Source: Pseudomonas sp. DG56-2 (GTDB lineage: Bacteria > Pseudomonadota > Gammaproteobacteria > Pseudomonadales > Pseudomonadaceae). Taken from it: a stretch of 64,000 nucleotides of DNA. A program made the position numbers and the translations under genes. Shown one piece after another: positions 55,844 to 64,000 of this stretch (positions within the stretch are counted from its first letter, which is position 1; each line of letters opens with the position of its first letter). The notes beneath the pieces are model-generated. The model made no database searches. It saw only the letters and a list, made by a program, of their open reading frames with translations, and was not told the origin of the DNA. The stretch covers positions 946,501-1,010,500 of the forward strand of contig NZ_CP032311.1 in the NCBI RefSeq assembly GCF_004803755.1. The letters are read 5' to 3'.

Positions 55844-57334
55844 TCACACGACCATGAACAGCACAGCAACGAAGATGCTGGCCGCCGAGAAGGTCATGGT
55901 CCGGGAGGACCAGGTGTTGAACCATTGTTGAAAGCTGGCGAGGTCGCGTTTGAGTGCAGTGGGCTGGCGGGTCCAGGACTGCTTGTCGAGGCGGAAGAAC
56001 ACGTAGATCTTCATGATCGCGCCGACGATCTGGTTGTAATAAAGAATCAGCGGGTAGGCCGGGCCGATGGAGTGGCCAGAGCACAGCAGCATCAGAGTGA
56101 GGATCAAGCGGGTGATGCCGATCCACAGCAGGTACACCAGCAGGAACGCCGGACCGAACTTGAGGCTGGCAATGACCGCCACGGTCAGGCCGAGCAGGCT
56201 GGTCCACATCGATACACGCTGGTCGAACAGCACCACGCTGGTGAACAGCCCCAGGCGGCGAATGCCCAGGCCCAGGGCCCGTGAGTTCTGGCGCAAGTTG
56301 TTGCCGTACCAGCGGTACATGAGTTTGCGGCTGGCCTTGATGAAGCTTTTTTCCGGTGGGTGCTCGACCGTGTTGATCGCTGCATCCGGCACGTAGAACG
56401 TGTCGTAGCCCAGGCGCATGAGGCTGAACCAACTGGACTTGTCGTCACCGGTCAGAAATTTGAAACGGCCCAGTCGCCAGTGCTGCAAGGAGTCGTTCTC
56501 GACGTCGGCGATGAACTCGGCGTTGGTGACCACGGCGGCGCGGAACACCGACATGCGTCCGGTCATGGTCAGTACGCGTTTGGACAGGGCCATCGAGCAC
56601 ATGTTGATGTGGCGTTGGGCGAAGCGCAGCTTGTGCCATTCGCTCATGATGTAACCGCCACGCACTTCGCAGAATTCGTTGGTGGTCAGGCCACCGACAT
56701 TGCCGAACAGCTTGAACCAAGGCACGGTCTTGCGTACCACACCCTCTTCGAGCACGGTGTCGCCATCGATCACCGCAACCACCGCATTGTCGTCCGGTAG
56801 GTGGCGGGAGATGGCTCGAAAGCCGTAAGCCAGGCCGTCGCGCTTGCCAGTACCGGCGATGCGCACGAAGTCGAGGGTGACGCGATCGGGCGGATTGAAT
56901 TTTTCCCAGAGGCTTTTCACCAGCAGTTCGTCGGACATTTCCACCAGCGAGCAGACCACAGTGGTTGGATAGCCGCAGGCGATGGCCTCGCGGATCACCG
57001 AGCTGTAGACCTGGGCGGTGGTCAAGGCATCGATGCGAAAGCTGGTGACCATCAGGTAGACATGGGATGGATCGGCGGCGCTACCCAGCTTGCGTACCTT
57101 GCGGCGCAGCAGTGGGTAGACCACATAGAGAAACAGCATGCCGCGCACGAAGTGAATGGCACCCATGGAGTAACGCCAGATACCGACGGCGCCGACGAGG
57201 AAAATGAAGTCCTTCGAGTCGGGGTCGAAAATGGACTTGGGCAAGGCCAGGGCGATCAACATGAGCAGGCTCACGTAGAACAGCCAACCGGCGACCTGTA
57301 GCAGGCCGTGCTTGAGCCTTTGCATGTTCTGCAT
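55844..57334 (-). CDS. alg8: Alg8: alginate polymerase (GT2 family)
   Basis: This 496-residue inner-membrane glycosyltransferase polymerises GDP-mannuronate. Four or more membrane helices flank a cytoplasmic GT2 domain with the metal motif DGD ([12 protein letters not shown]) and the acceptor-binding TGDDKSSWF. The sequence shows [10 protein letters not shown] in place of the usual QxxRW. The start is 57334 or the in-frame ATG at 57325, which matches other Alg8 N-termini more closely. It lies 62 bases after algD, with a stem-loop between. Confidence 0.96.
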   Translation of the reverse strand: MQNMQRLKHGLLQVAGWLFYVSLLMLIALALPKSIFDPDSKDFIFLVGAVGIWRYSMGAIHFVRGMLFLYVVYPLLRRKVRKLGSAADPSHVYLMVTSFRIDALTTAQVYSSVIREAIACGYPTTVVCSLVEMSDELLVKSLWEKFNPPDRVTLDFVRIAGTGKRDGLAYGFRAISRHLPDDNAVVAVIDGDTVLEEGVVRKTVPWFKLFGNVGGLTTNEFCEVRGGYIMSEWHKLRFAQRHINMCSMALSKRVLTMTGRMSVFRAAVVTNAEFIADVENDSLQHWRLGRFKFLTGDDKSSWFSLMRLGYDTFYVPDAAINTVEHPPEKSFIKASRKLMYRWYGNNLRQNSRALGLGIRRLGLFTSVVLFDQRVSMWTSLLGLTVAVIASLKFGPAFLLVYLLWIGITRLILTLMLLCSGHSIGPAYPLILYYNQIVGAIMKIYVFFRLDKQSWTRQPTALKRDLASFQQWFNTWSSRTMTFSAASIFVAVLFMVV

Positions 57335-57362
57335 CCGTATCCAGAGATGAGGAGGGTGATGT

Positions 57363-57382
57363 GCAGGGCCCGTAGGCCCTGC
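57363..57382 (-). promoter_or_regulatory. Intercistronic stem-loop between algD and alg8
   Basis: On the transcript, GCAGGGCC and GGCCCUGC pair perfectly around UACG, a UNCG tetraloop closed by C-G, which is unusually stable. It begins 15 bases past the algD stop. There is no T-run, so it is more likely a stability or processing element than a terminator. Confidence 0.7.
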
Positions 57383-57396
57383 GCAGCCTGCCGGGT

Positions 57397-58713
57397 TTAC
57401 CAGCAGATACCTTCGGTGCGAGTGGCCGGGGAGGTGGCCTTGCTCATGAAGCCAACCAGGTCGATGACCTGCTTGCCTTCAGGCGCTTGCTGGGCGAGGG
57501 CGCGGAACTTCTCGTCGCGGTTGCCCAGTACGATGACGTCGGCGTGTTTGATGACCTGGTCGAAGTCGGCATTGAGCAGCGAGGAGACATGCGGAATCTT
57601 CGATTCGATGTATTCCTTGTTCGCTCCGTGGACGCGGGCGTATTCGACGTTGCTGTCGTAGATGTTCAACTCGTAGCCCTTGCCAATCAGGCGCTCGGCC
57701 AGTTCGACCAGCGGGCTCTCGCGCAGGTCATCGGTGCCGGCCTTGAAGCTCAGGCCGAGCAGGGCGACTTTGCGCTTGTCGTGGCTTTCGATGATGTCGA
57801 AGGCGTTTTGCACCTGCGAGTCGTTGCTGGTCATCAACGAGTTGAGCAGCGGCGCCTTGATGTCCAGGCTGCTGGCCCGGTAGGTGAGGGCGCGCACGTC
57901 TTTGGGCAAGCACGAACCTCCGAAGGCAAAACCTGGGCGCATGTAGTACTGCGACAGGTTCAGCGACTTGTCCTGGCAGACCACGTCCATCACTTCGCGA
58001 CCATCGACACCCACGGCCTTGGCGATGTTGCCGATCTCGTTGGCGAAGGTCACCTTCGCGGCGTGCCAGACGTTGCAGGTGTACTTGATCATCTCGGCCA
58101 CTTCGATGTCCTTGCGGATGATCGGCGCATCGAGTTCTTCGTACAGCGACTGCAGAACGTCGCCGCTGGCCTTGTCCAGTTCACCGATTACAGTCATGGG
58201 CGGCTGGTCGTAGTCTTTGATCGCGGTACTTTCACGCAGGAACTCAGGGTTTACCGCCACGCCGAAATCGACCCCGGCTTTCTTGCCCGAGCAATCTTCG
58301 AGAATCGGAATGACCACGTTCTTCACCGTGCCCGGCAGTACAGTGCTGCGCACCACGATGGTGTGGCGGGTGGCTTTTTCGCGCAGCACGTAGCCGATTT
58401 CGCGGCACACCGACTCGATGTATTCCAGGCCCAGATCGCCGTTTTTCTTGCTCGGCGTACCGACGCAGATCATCGACAGTTCGCTGTCGCGGATGGCCGC
58501 TGCGAAATCGGTGGTGCCACGCAAGCGACCCGTGTCGATGCCTTGTTGCAAGAGTGTTTCCAGCCCGGGTTCGACAATTGGCGATTTGCCCTGGTTGATC
58601 AGGTCGATCTTGGTCTTGGAAACATCCACGCCAATCACTTCATGACCCCGTGCGGACAGGCAGCCAGCACAGACTGCACCTACATAACCCAAACCAAAGA
58701 TGCTGATACGCAT
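57397..58713 (-). CDS. algD: AlgD: GDP-mannose 6-dehydrogenase
   Basis: This 438-residue NAD-dependent enzyme performs the committed step to GDP-mannuronic acid by double oxidation. The Rossmann motif is [20 protein letters not shown] and the catalytic cysteine is Cys268 (GGSCLPKD). The ATG at 58713 follows GAGG; an in-frame GTG nine bases upstream overlaps that site. It is the first alginate gene and closely matches P. aeruginosa AlgD as I recall it, including the C-terminus EGICW. Confidence 0.98.
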   Translation of the reverse strand: MRISIFGLGYVGAVCAGCLSARGHEVIGVDVSKTKIDLINQGKSPIVEPGLETLLQQGIDTGRLRGTTDFAAAIRDSELSMICVGTPSKKNGDLGLEYIESVCREIGYVLREKATRHTIVVRSTVLPGTVKNVVIPILEDCSGKKAGVDFGVAVNPEFLRESTAIKDYDQPPMTVIGELDKASGDVLQSLYEELDAPIIRKDIEVAEMIKYTCNVWHAAKVTFANEIGNIAKAVGVDGREVMDVVCQDKSLNLSQYYMRPGFAFGGSCLPKDVRALTYRASSLDIKAPLLNSLMTSNDSQVQNAFDIIESHDKRKVALLGLSFKAGTDDLRESPLVELAERLIGKGYELNIYDSNVEYARVHGANKEYIESKIPHVSSLLNADFDQVIKHADVIVLGNRDEKFRALAQQAPEGKQVIDLVGFMSKATSPATRTEGICW

Positions 58714-59114
58714 CGCTATCACCTCATGTGTTTATCTTGCCGGCTCAACTTTCAGAGCCAGACCGGGTTGATTAACCAACAGTTTTCCGGGCGAACGGAG
58801 TTGTGGCAAAAAGATGTCACTTCACCGATCGCAGGCATATAAATAGGGAGTACAAAATGTTCCTGTACTCGAAGTTAGTAGCCAGTGGCCAATAGTTGTG
58901 GACGTGCCCTTTAATGCAGCCGTCTTTATTGCAGTTCTGTGTTCAGATACTGCAGTGCTTGCTCTTTCAAGTGGATAAATCCTTTGAAATCAACCACTAG
59001 GACGAATTTATCGGGCGCGGATCTCCTGACTGAAACTCAAGGTAGTTGTTGGGTTTTCTCCCAACAGTGGTGTAGGTCATTTCTCACAACAGGATGGAAA
59101 ATCGTTACGGGTGG
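58714..59114 (-). other. Long untranslated leader of algD
   Basis: This stretch of about 400 bases holds no supportable gene. If the AlgU promoter at 59115-59143 is right, it is the algD 5' untranslated region of about 395 nt, similar in length to the leader described in P. aeruginosa. It is less GC-rich than the genes. Two short overlapping frames (58939-59247 plus; 59037-59240 minus) look like chance. Confidence 0.6.
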
Positions 59115-59143
59115 TATGAGCCGTATGCGCAGGCATAAGTTCC
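59115..59143 (-). promoter_or_regulatory. Candidate AlgU (sigma-22) promoter of the alginate operon
   Basis: Read on the minus strand, GGAACTT (59143-59137) is followed after 17 bases by TCATA (59119-59115), close to the AlgU consensus GAACTT-N16/17-TCTGA. P. aeruginosa algD shows a similarly good -35 and weaker -10. Transcription would start near 59108. Confidence 0.7.
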
Positions 59144-59437
59144 GGGAAGGGTTCAGCGGACGTGAAAGATTTTTAAATAATTCTTCAAGTGCCAGTACTT
59201 TCATATTGATGGCACGCGACAGTTTCGTCCCTATATACAAAGGATGAAGTTGCGCAGGGATGTTTTTATGCCAGCATCGAAAAATAATTTTCGAAAAACG
59301 TCAAAAAATTACGAATGGTCTGAGCGGTATCGTTGATGGAAAATAGCCGTCAAATTTGAGGCGCCAATTTAATGGCTTTTTTGAGGGGCGACGCCCCCAC
59401 AATTGCTGTGGGAGCGCTTGCTATGCCTGTCGCGGTT
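59144..59437. other. Upstream regulatory region of algD; REP-like half at the yaaA end
   Basis: This AT-rich segment of about 290 bases has no gene. In P. aeruginosa the matching region binds AlgR, AmrZ and other activators. GTTTCGTCC near 59223-59231 weakly resembles an AlgR core (CCGTTCGTC), but I do not call it. CTGTGGGAGCGCTTGC (59406-59421) resembles half a Pseudomonas REP unit. Confidence 0.5.
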
Positions 59438-60217
59438 TTATTCGTCCGGATGGTCGCGCAGGAACACCAGGTTATCCGGCTTCGATTGCTCGGCACTGTA
59501 GTAGTAGCCTTGCACGTCAAACTGCTTGAGCAGCTGCGGATCGTTGATCCGTTCCTGGATCACGAAGCGGCTCATCATGCCTCGGGCTTTCTTGGCGTAG
59601 AAGCTGATGATTTTGTACTGGCCGTTCTTGAAGTCGCGAAACTCGGTATTGATGATGCGCGCCTTGAGGGCCGTGCGCTTGACCGCGCTGAAGTACTCGT
59701 TGCTGGCCAGATTGAGCAACAGGTCGTCGCCCTGTTCGGCCAGGGCCTGGTTCAACCATTCGCTGATGCGCGTGCCCCAGAAGGCGTACAGGTCCTTGCC
59801 GCGGGCGTTGGCTAGCTTGGTGCCCATTTCCAGGCGATAGGGTTGCATCAGGTCCAACGGGCGCAGCAGGCCGTACAGCCCGGAGAGCATGCGCAGGTGG
59901 TCCTGGGCATAGCTGAAGTCGTCTTCGCTCAGGCTTTGGGCATCTAGCCCCGTGTATACGTCACCTTTGAAGGCCAGCAGCGCCTGCTTGGCGTTCTCGG
60001 GGGTGAACGCCGGGTTCCAGCAACCGAAACGGGCGGCATTGAGGCCGGCAAGTTTGTCGGACAGGTGCATCAGCTCGCTGATCTGCGCTGGCGACAGCTC
60101 GCGCAACTGTACGATCAGCTCCTGGGAGTCGTCCAGGTATTGCGGCTGGGTGTAGCGCTGGGTCACAGGCGGGGTGTCGTAGTCGAGGGTCTTGGCGGGG
60201 GATATCACCGTCAGCAT
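59438..60217 (-). CDS. yaaA: YaaA peroxide stress protein
   Basis: This 259-residue protein starts [14 protein letters not shown], the YaaA/DUF328 signature, with the conserved [11 protein letters not shown] and [20 protein letters not shown] motifs. In E. coli YaaA limits free iron and oxidative damage during peroxide stress and binds DNA. Here it is monocistronic, divergent from the deacetylase-like gene (134 bases between starts). Confidence 0.95.
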   Translation of the reverse strand: MLTVISPAKTLDYDTPPVTQRYTQPQYLDDSQELIVQLRELSPAQISELMHLSDKLAGLNAARFGCWNPAFTPENAKQALLAFKGDVYTGLDAQSLSEDDFSYAQDHLRMLSGLYGLLRPLDLMQPYRLEMGTKLANARGKDLYAFWGTRISEWLNQALAEQGDDLLLNLASNEYFSAVKRTALKARIINTEFRDFKNGQYKIISFYAKKARGMMSRFVIQERINDPQLLKQFDVQGYYYSAEQSKPDNLVFLRDHPDE

Positions 60218-60351
60218 CGGTCGGGCTCCTTAATTTGTGGGGCCGATTCTACGGGGCGAGGGCGCTGATCTCCAGCTATGACATTGATAGCCACAGACCA
60301 TCCCGACGCTTGACGCTATAGTGCGCGGCGAGGAAACCGGAGAGCCCGATT

Positions 60352-61479
60352 GTGCGCATTGCTTTTCTACTACTGACTGGACTGTTGAGTGTCACCGCGC
60401 AAGCGGCGCCCGTGCCGCCGACCACGTTCGACCGCGCGAACTGGCCAGAGCAACTCGATAACCCGGCACTTTTCGATGTCGCCTCGCGGGCTGAGGTTCT
60501 TGCCTTCGCCAACGCCCTGCAAATCAGTGAAGCCCTGGACGAGCCAAGCCTTGCAGCACGCCTGGGACTCAAGCAGATCAATTTGCTGTCGATCAATCAG
60601 CTGCGTTCGCGCCTGTGGCAGCAGCTGTGGCGCAATTACGCTTTGGCCCAGCAGAGTTGCGATCAGGACGCGTCGTTCTGTTATGCCATCGACACCCCGA
60701 CTGAGTTTCGCCAGCAGGCAGCGAAGTTCGAAGTGGCCGGTGATTCCTTCTATGGCGGTTGGGCCGAACCCAGTCGCGAGTTCCATGAGCGCTACCTGAA
60801 TGAGCTGTTGCGCAAAGCTGCGTTGTTCCCGCAGAACCCCAGCGAAATCGAGCGCTTTTCGGACCTTGAGCGCAATGGTGATGAGCTCAACGACAGACTG
60901 TTCATGCTTACTTTCGATTCAGGCCCCAGCGCCGTTGGTGGCGGCACCGATTCGCTGACCGACTACCTGCGCCGGCAGAAGCTCGGTGCAACCTTTTTCG
61001 TGTTGGGCCACAGCTTGCAGTCCCGCCGTGACAAGACCTCGCTCGCAGACGTGCGCGCGCTCTACAAAGGCCAATGCGTGGGAATTCAGGGCTGGCAGTA
61101 TCGCTCTCACGGCCAATGGCAGGACTGGCAGGATTCGGTGTTGCGCAGTCAGGCCCGCGTCCAGGCAGACTTGCCCGATCAATATGTGCCGCTGTTCAGG
61201 CCGCCCTATGGCCAGCGGCGTGCCGACAGTCAGGCATTCTTCGCCAGCCAAGGCTTGCAGGTGCTGCTCTGGAACATCGATGCGCAGGATCAGACGTCGC
61301 TCAACGCCGAGCAATCGGCTCAGCGGGTGCTGACCCTGATGTTGATCTGGCGACGCGGAGTGATCCAGTTTCACGATGCTCAACCCAAGGCGCAGGAGGC
61401 GCTGACCTGGTTGCTCAAGCACACCGCACAAAGTGGAATTGGTTGGGAAGATTGCCGGCATTTTGCGGGAAAAAGTTGA
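60352..61479 (+). CDS. Exported polysaccharide deacetylase-like protein with altered metal site
   Basis: This 375-residue protein has a signal peptide (MRIAFLLLTGLLSVTAQA) from a GTG start with GGAG upstream. The C-terminal half (about 180-360) is a NodB-type domain: motif 1 TFDSGP (187-192), motif 3 FRPPYG, motif 4 LWNIDAQD and motif 5 IQFHD. Two metal ligands of the usual Asp-His-His set are missing: TFDD is TFDS (Ser190), and HTxxH is QYRSH (Gln249...His253). It may be inactive, use another metal geometry, or bind glycans. Neighbours suggest an envelope role, but a link to alginate is only positional. Confidence 0.82.
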   Translation: MRIAFLLLTGLLSVTAQAAPVPPTTFDRANWPEQLDNPALFDVASRAEVLAFANALQISEALDEPSLAARLGLKQINLLSINQLRSRLWQQLWRNYALAQQSCDQDASFCYAIDTPTEFRQQAAKFEVAGDSFYGGWAEPSREFHERYLNELLRKAALFPQNPSEIERFSDLERNGDELNDRLFMLTFDSGPSAVGGGTDSLTDYLRRQKLGATFFVLGHSLQSRRDKTSLADVRALYKGQCVGIQGWQYRSHGQWQDWQDSVLRSQARVQADLPDQYVPLFRPPYGQRRADSQAFFASQGLQVLLWNIDAQDQTSLNAEQSAQRVLTLMLIWRRGVIQFHDAQPKAQEALTWLLKHTAQSGIGWEDCRHFAGKS

Positions 61480-61820
61480 TATCAGGCGAGAAGTGCCCAA
61501 TTCAGCAAAAGGCGGCGAGGCGAATTTTACTCGACCTGATTTATGACTTTAGCGGTGCTTTGACCTCGCGCCAAGGGCTAAGTGTCATCAAAAAAAATAA
61601 ATTCAAAAATACGTAAAAATGCTTTTTCCGGTCATGGTTTTTGCGGTATCAAGAAGACAGACCGCCGAACCCTGCATCACAGGTGGCGTCATTGGGCACC
61701 ATTTATGTGAGGGCAGCTCTCCACCCGTAACGACGCGGACCAGGAGAGAACCGGCGGCCACTTCACGGCGCAGCACCGTCCAGGTATTGCGTTGTATGGC
61801 TTCCACAAAGGTGACCGAGT
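61480..61820. other. Intergenic region and probable phoH leader
   Basis: No gene is visible. The first half turns very AT-rich (61589-61625) and may hold the phoH promoter. The second half (about 61630-61820) is GC-rich and reads as a leader of up to 190 nt that could fold. I find no recognised riboswitch and no clear terminator for the gene upstream. Confidence 0.4.
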
Positions 61821-63215
61821 ATGGATGATCAAGGACGCACCAATTCCTCCAACCAGCCAATCCTTTATGTGCTCGATACCAATGTACTGATTCACGATCC
61901 AAACGCATTGCTCAACTTCGAGGAGCACCACGTCGCCATACCGATGACGGTGCTGGAGGAGCTCGACAAACTCAAGACCGGAAAGCACACCATCGCCGCC
62001 GAATGCCGTCAGGCCATCCGCCTGATTGATCAGACATTGGGCGATGCCTCGCCAACTGACGTCGAACAGGGAGTACCGATCCAGCGTGGCAAGAGTGGGC
62101 CCAAGGGCTTGCTGTCTATTCTGATGAGCCCGCGCAACGAGCCAAATAGGCTGTTACCGGAAACGCTCAACGACAACATCATCATCAACCAGTTGCTTGA
62201 GCTGCGTAGTCGCCGCAAAGACCTGGACGTGGTGCTGGTAACCAAAGACATCAATATGCGCCTCAAGGCACGCGCCTGTGGGATCGCGGCCGAGGACTAC
62301 AGTACTGACCAACTGGTTGACGACGTATCCCTGCTCTCCAAGGGCTACCACAGCGTCAGCGGATCATTCTGGGACCGCGTCAGCAAGGTCGAGACCCGCC
62401 AGGAACGCGGTCGCACCTGGCATCGGGTACAGATGATCGACAACCTGCCAGCGGTGCACATCAACGAGTTCATCATCGACGAGCAGGGCTTTGTCGGCTG
62501 GATCAAAGGCATCAAGGAAGACGAGCTGCTACTGCTCGACCTGCACCAGGAGCCACTGCTGCACCAGGAAGCCTGGGGCCTCAAGCCGCGGGATATCCAT
62601 CAGAGCCTGGCACTGTTCGCGCTGCTGGATCCGGATATCCACCTGGTCAACCTGACCGGCGCTGCGGGTTCGGGTAAAACCATTCTGGCGCTGGCCGCTG
62701 CCATCGAGCAAACCATGGTCAGCAAGCGCTACCGGCGCATCATCGCAACTCGCAGCGTGCAGGGGCTGGACCAGGAGATCGGCTTCCTGCCGGGCACCGA
62801 AGCGGAAAAAATGGAGCCTTGGCTCGGGGCAATTACCGACAACCTTGAAGCACTGCACATGGATGATGAAAACACCCACGGTAGTGTCGACTACATCCTT
62901 GAGCGGGTACCGCTGCAGTTCAAATCCCTGAACTACATTCGTGGTCGCAGTTTCCAGCAGAGTCTGATTCTGATCGACGAATGCCAGAACCTCACGCCGC
63001 ATCAGATGAAAACCATCATCACCCGTGCCGGTGCTGGCTCCAAGGTGATCTGCCTGGGTAACCTGGCGCAGATCGACACCCCTTACCTGTCCGCGACCAG
63101 CTCGGGACTGACCTACCTGACCGAGCGATTCAAGGACTTCCCCAACGGCGTGCACATCACCCTGCAGGGTGTGCCGCGTTCTATCCTGGCCGAATACGCC
63201 GAAGCTCACCTGTAA
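61821..63215 (+). CDS. PhoH-family protein with N-terminal PIN domain
   Basis: This 464-residue cytoplasmic protein has a PIN nuclease domain at the N-terminus (VLDTNVLIHDPNALLNFEEH; Asp residues also in TVLEELDKLK and VVLVTKDINMRLKA). A PhoH ATPase domain follows with Walker A (GAAGSGKT) and Walker B (SLILIDECQN). PIN-PhoH fusions are thought to be RNA helicase/nucleases related to toxin systems. It is monocistronic with a strong terminator. Confidence 0.92.
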   Translation: MDDQGRTNSSNQPILYVLDTNVLIHDPNALLNFEEHHVAIPMTVLEELDKLKTGKHTIAAECRQAIRLIDQTLGDASPTDVEQGVPIQRGKSGPKGLLSILMSPRNEPNRLLPETLNDNIIINQLLELRSRRKDLDVVLVTKDINMRLKARACGIAAEDYSTDQLVDDVSLLSKGYHSVSGSFWDRVSKVETRQERGRTWHRVQMIDNLPAVHINEFIIDEQGFVGWIKGIKEDELLLLDLHQEPLLHQEAWGLKPRDIHQSLALFALLDPDIHLVNLTGAAGSGKTILALAAAIEQTMVSKRYRRIIATRSVQGLDQEIGFLPGTEAEKMEPWLGAITDNLEALHMDDENTHGSVDYILERVPLQFKSLNYIRGRSFQQSLILIDECQNLTPHQMKTIITRAGAGSKVICLGNLAQIDTPYLSATSSGLTYLTERFKDFPNGVHITLQGVPRSILAEYAEAHL

Positions 63216-63227
63216 CCCCTTGCAACA

Positions 63228-63257
63228 ACCGGGCGGTCATGCCGCCCGGTTTTTTTC
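63228..63257 (+). terminator. Rho-independent terminator after phoH
   Basis: Arms AACCGGGCGG (63228-63237) and CCGCCCGGTT (63243-63252) enclose a 5-nt loop and run into seven Ts (63251-63257), 12 bases past the stop. Confidence 0.93.
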
Positions 63258-63314
63258 GCTGCGATATCCACAGCCATGGGTTTACACTCTTTACTCCTGA
63301 ACAGGAGGAAGGCT

Positions 63315-63791
63315 GTGCTGACTCATCTCGATTCCCAAGGTCGCGCCAATATGGTCGACGTCACCGAAAAAGCCGTGACCTCGCGTGAGGCTGTGGCTGA
63401 AGCGCGGGTGCGCATGCTCCCGCAAACCCTGCAGATGATTGTCGAAGGCGAGCACCCCAAGGGTGATGTCTTCGCCGTGGCGCGAATTGCCGGTATCCAG
63501 GCCGCGAAGAAAACCAGCGATCTGATCCCGCTGTGCCACCCGTTGCTCCTTACCAGTGTAAAGGTCGAGCTCAGTGCCGAAGGTACAGACACGGTCTATA
63601 TCGTCGCCCGCTGCAAGCTGGCCGGCCAGACTGGTGTTGAGATGGAAGCGCTGACGGCTGCCAGCGTCGCCGCACTGACGATCTATGACATGTGCAAAGC
63701 GGTTGATCGCGGCATGATCATCGATGGCGTGCGGGTTCTGGAGAAGCTTGGCGGCAAGAGCGGCCACTATCAGGCGGACGACGTGCAATGA
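63315..63791 (+). CDS. moaC: MoaC: cyclic pyranopterin monophosphate synthase
   Basis: This 158-residue enzyme makes cPMP in molybdenum cofactor synthesis together with MoaA. Family motifs are present: [40 protein letters not shown] and [20 protein letters not shown]. The GTG start at 63315 follows AGGAGG; the longer frame starting at 63276 overlaps the region just after the phoH terminator. Its stop overlaps the moaD start (ATGA). Confidence 0.97.
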   Translation: MLTHLDSQGRANMVDVTEKAVTSREAVAEARVRMLPQTLQMIVEGEHPKGDVFAVARIAGIQAAKKTSDLIPLCHPLLLTSVKVELSAEGTDTVYIVARCKLAGQTGVEMEALTAASVAALTIYDMCKAVDRGMIIDGVRVLEKLGGKSGHYQADDVQ

Positions 63792-64000
63792 ACATCAATG
63801 TGATGTATTTCGCCCGTTACCGCGAAGTCCTGGAGGCCGACGGCGAAACGCTCGAAGGCGTGTTTGCAACGTTGGACGATGTGCGCAAGGCCTTGGTTGC
63901 CAAGGGCGGCAACTATGCCGTGCTTGCCGAGCAGAACCTGATGTGCGCGCGCAACGAAGACTTGTGCAAACTCGACGAGCCGGTGGCCGAGGGTGATGTC
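63788..64000 (+). CDS. moaD: MoaD: molybdopterin synthase small subunit (partial)
   Basis: Only the first 71 codons are in the window. The sequence ([20 protein letters not shown] ... [20 protein letters not shown]) has the ubiquitin-like fold pattern of MoaD; the terminal GG that carries the thiocarboxylate lies beyond the edge. It is translationally coupled to moaC. Confidence 0.93.
   Translation, partial: MNINVMYFARYREVLEADGETLEGVFATLDDVRKALVAKGGNYAVLAEQNLMCARNEDLCKLDEPVAEGDV

Noticed and set aside
59223-59231. Possible AlgR site upstream of algD
   Set aside because: GTTTCGTCC matches only part of the CCGTTCGTC core, and the position is not enough support.
59037-59240. 67-codon minus-strand open frame upstream of algD
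   Set aside because: It spans the candidate AlgU promoter and leader, has no recognisable domain, and is short enough to arise by chance.
58939-59247. 102-codon plus-strand open frame in the algD upstream region
   Set aside because: No family resemblance, cysteine- and serine-rich composition unlike the neighbours, no clear ribosome site, and it overlaps the candidate algD promoter.

Overview
The window reads as chromosomal DNA of a fluorescent Pseudomonas, most like the P. putida / P. fluorescens side of the genus. It is GC-rich and densely coded. The order algD-8-44-K-E-G-X-L-I-J-F-A, then yaaA, a polysaccharide deacetylase-like gene, phoH and moaC-moaD, is one I associate with P. putida-type genomes. 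AlgD, FecA, Hmp and Alg44 residues fall at the positions known from characterised homologues. I see no prophage, integron, CRISPR array, tRNA or rRNA. The only repeats are small intergenic ones.

Layout. 1-9 kb: the start of a membrane sensor gene, an OprD-type porin, a small exported protein, and a four-gene operon (membrane fusion protein, single RND permease, response regulator, histidine kinase). 9-15.7 kb: an Aer-type receptor facing CheV, the divergent nitric oxide pair norR/hmp, a PsiE-like membrane protein and a ribosome-associated hibernation-type factor. 15.8-24.2 kb is an iron block: fecI-fecR-fecA for ferric citrate, divergent from a catecholate-type TonB receptor followed by DUF3649, PepSY and DUF3325 membrane proteins, with three candidate Fur boxes. 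24.2-30.5 kb: an inverted pair of intergenic repeats, two stress-type genes, an AraC regulator, a DMT exporter, a 2-hydroxyacid dehydrogenase and a LysR regulator.

30.7-42.6 kb holds two complete export systems. One is of the aromatic-acid type (outer membrane protein, FUSC, DUF1656, HlyD) and is divergent from a LysR gene. The other is EmrAB-like (LysR, MFS, HlyD, outer membrane protein). They are separated by a universal stress protein gene. An SDR dehydrogenase and a small membrane protein follow. 42.6-59.2 kb is the complete 12-gene alginate operon on the minus strand, with a candidate AlgU promoter about 395 nt upstream of algD. GDP-mannuronate is made by AlgA and AlgD, polymerised by Alg8/Alg44 under c-di-GMP control, acetylated by AlgI/J/F/X, epimerised by AlgG, trimmed by AlgL and exported through AlgK/AlgE. 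59.4-64 kb holds yaaA, the deacetylase-like gene, phoH and the start of a moa operon.

I found no clearly new multi-gene system. The best leads are regulatory or structural: three NorR-type sites between norR and hmp; the algD leader and an algD/alg8 stem-loop; a deacetylase-like protein lacking two metal ligands; an IscR-like palindrome in front of a small exported protein; and an inverted repeat pair near 24.4 kb. All homology statements are from memory and reading; nothing was searched.
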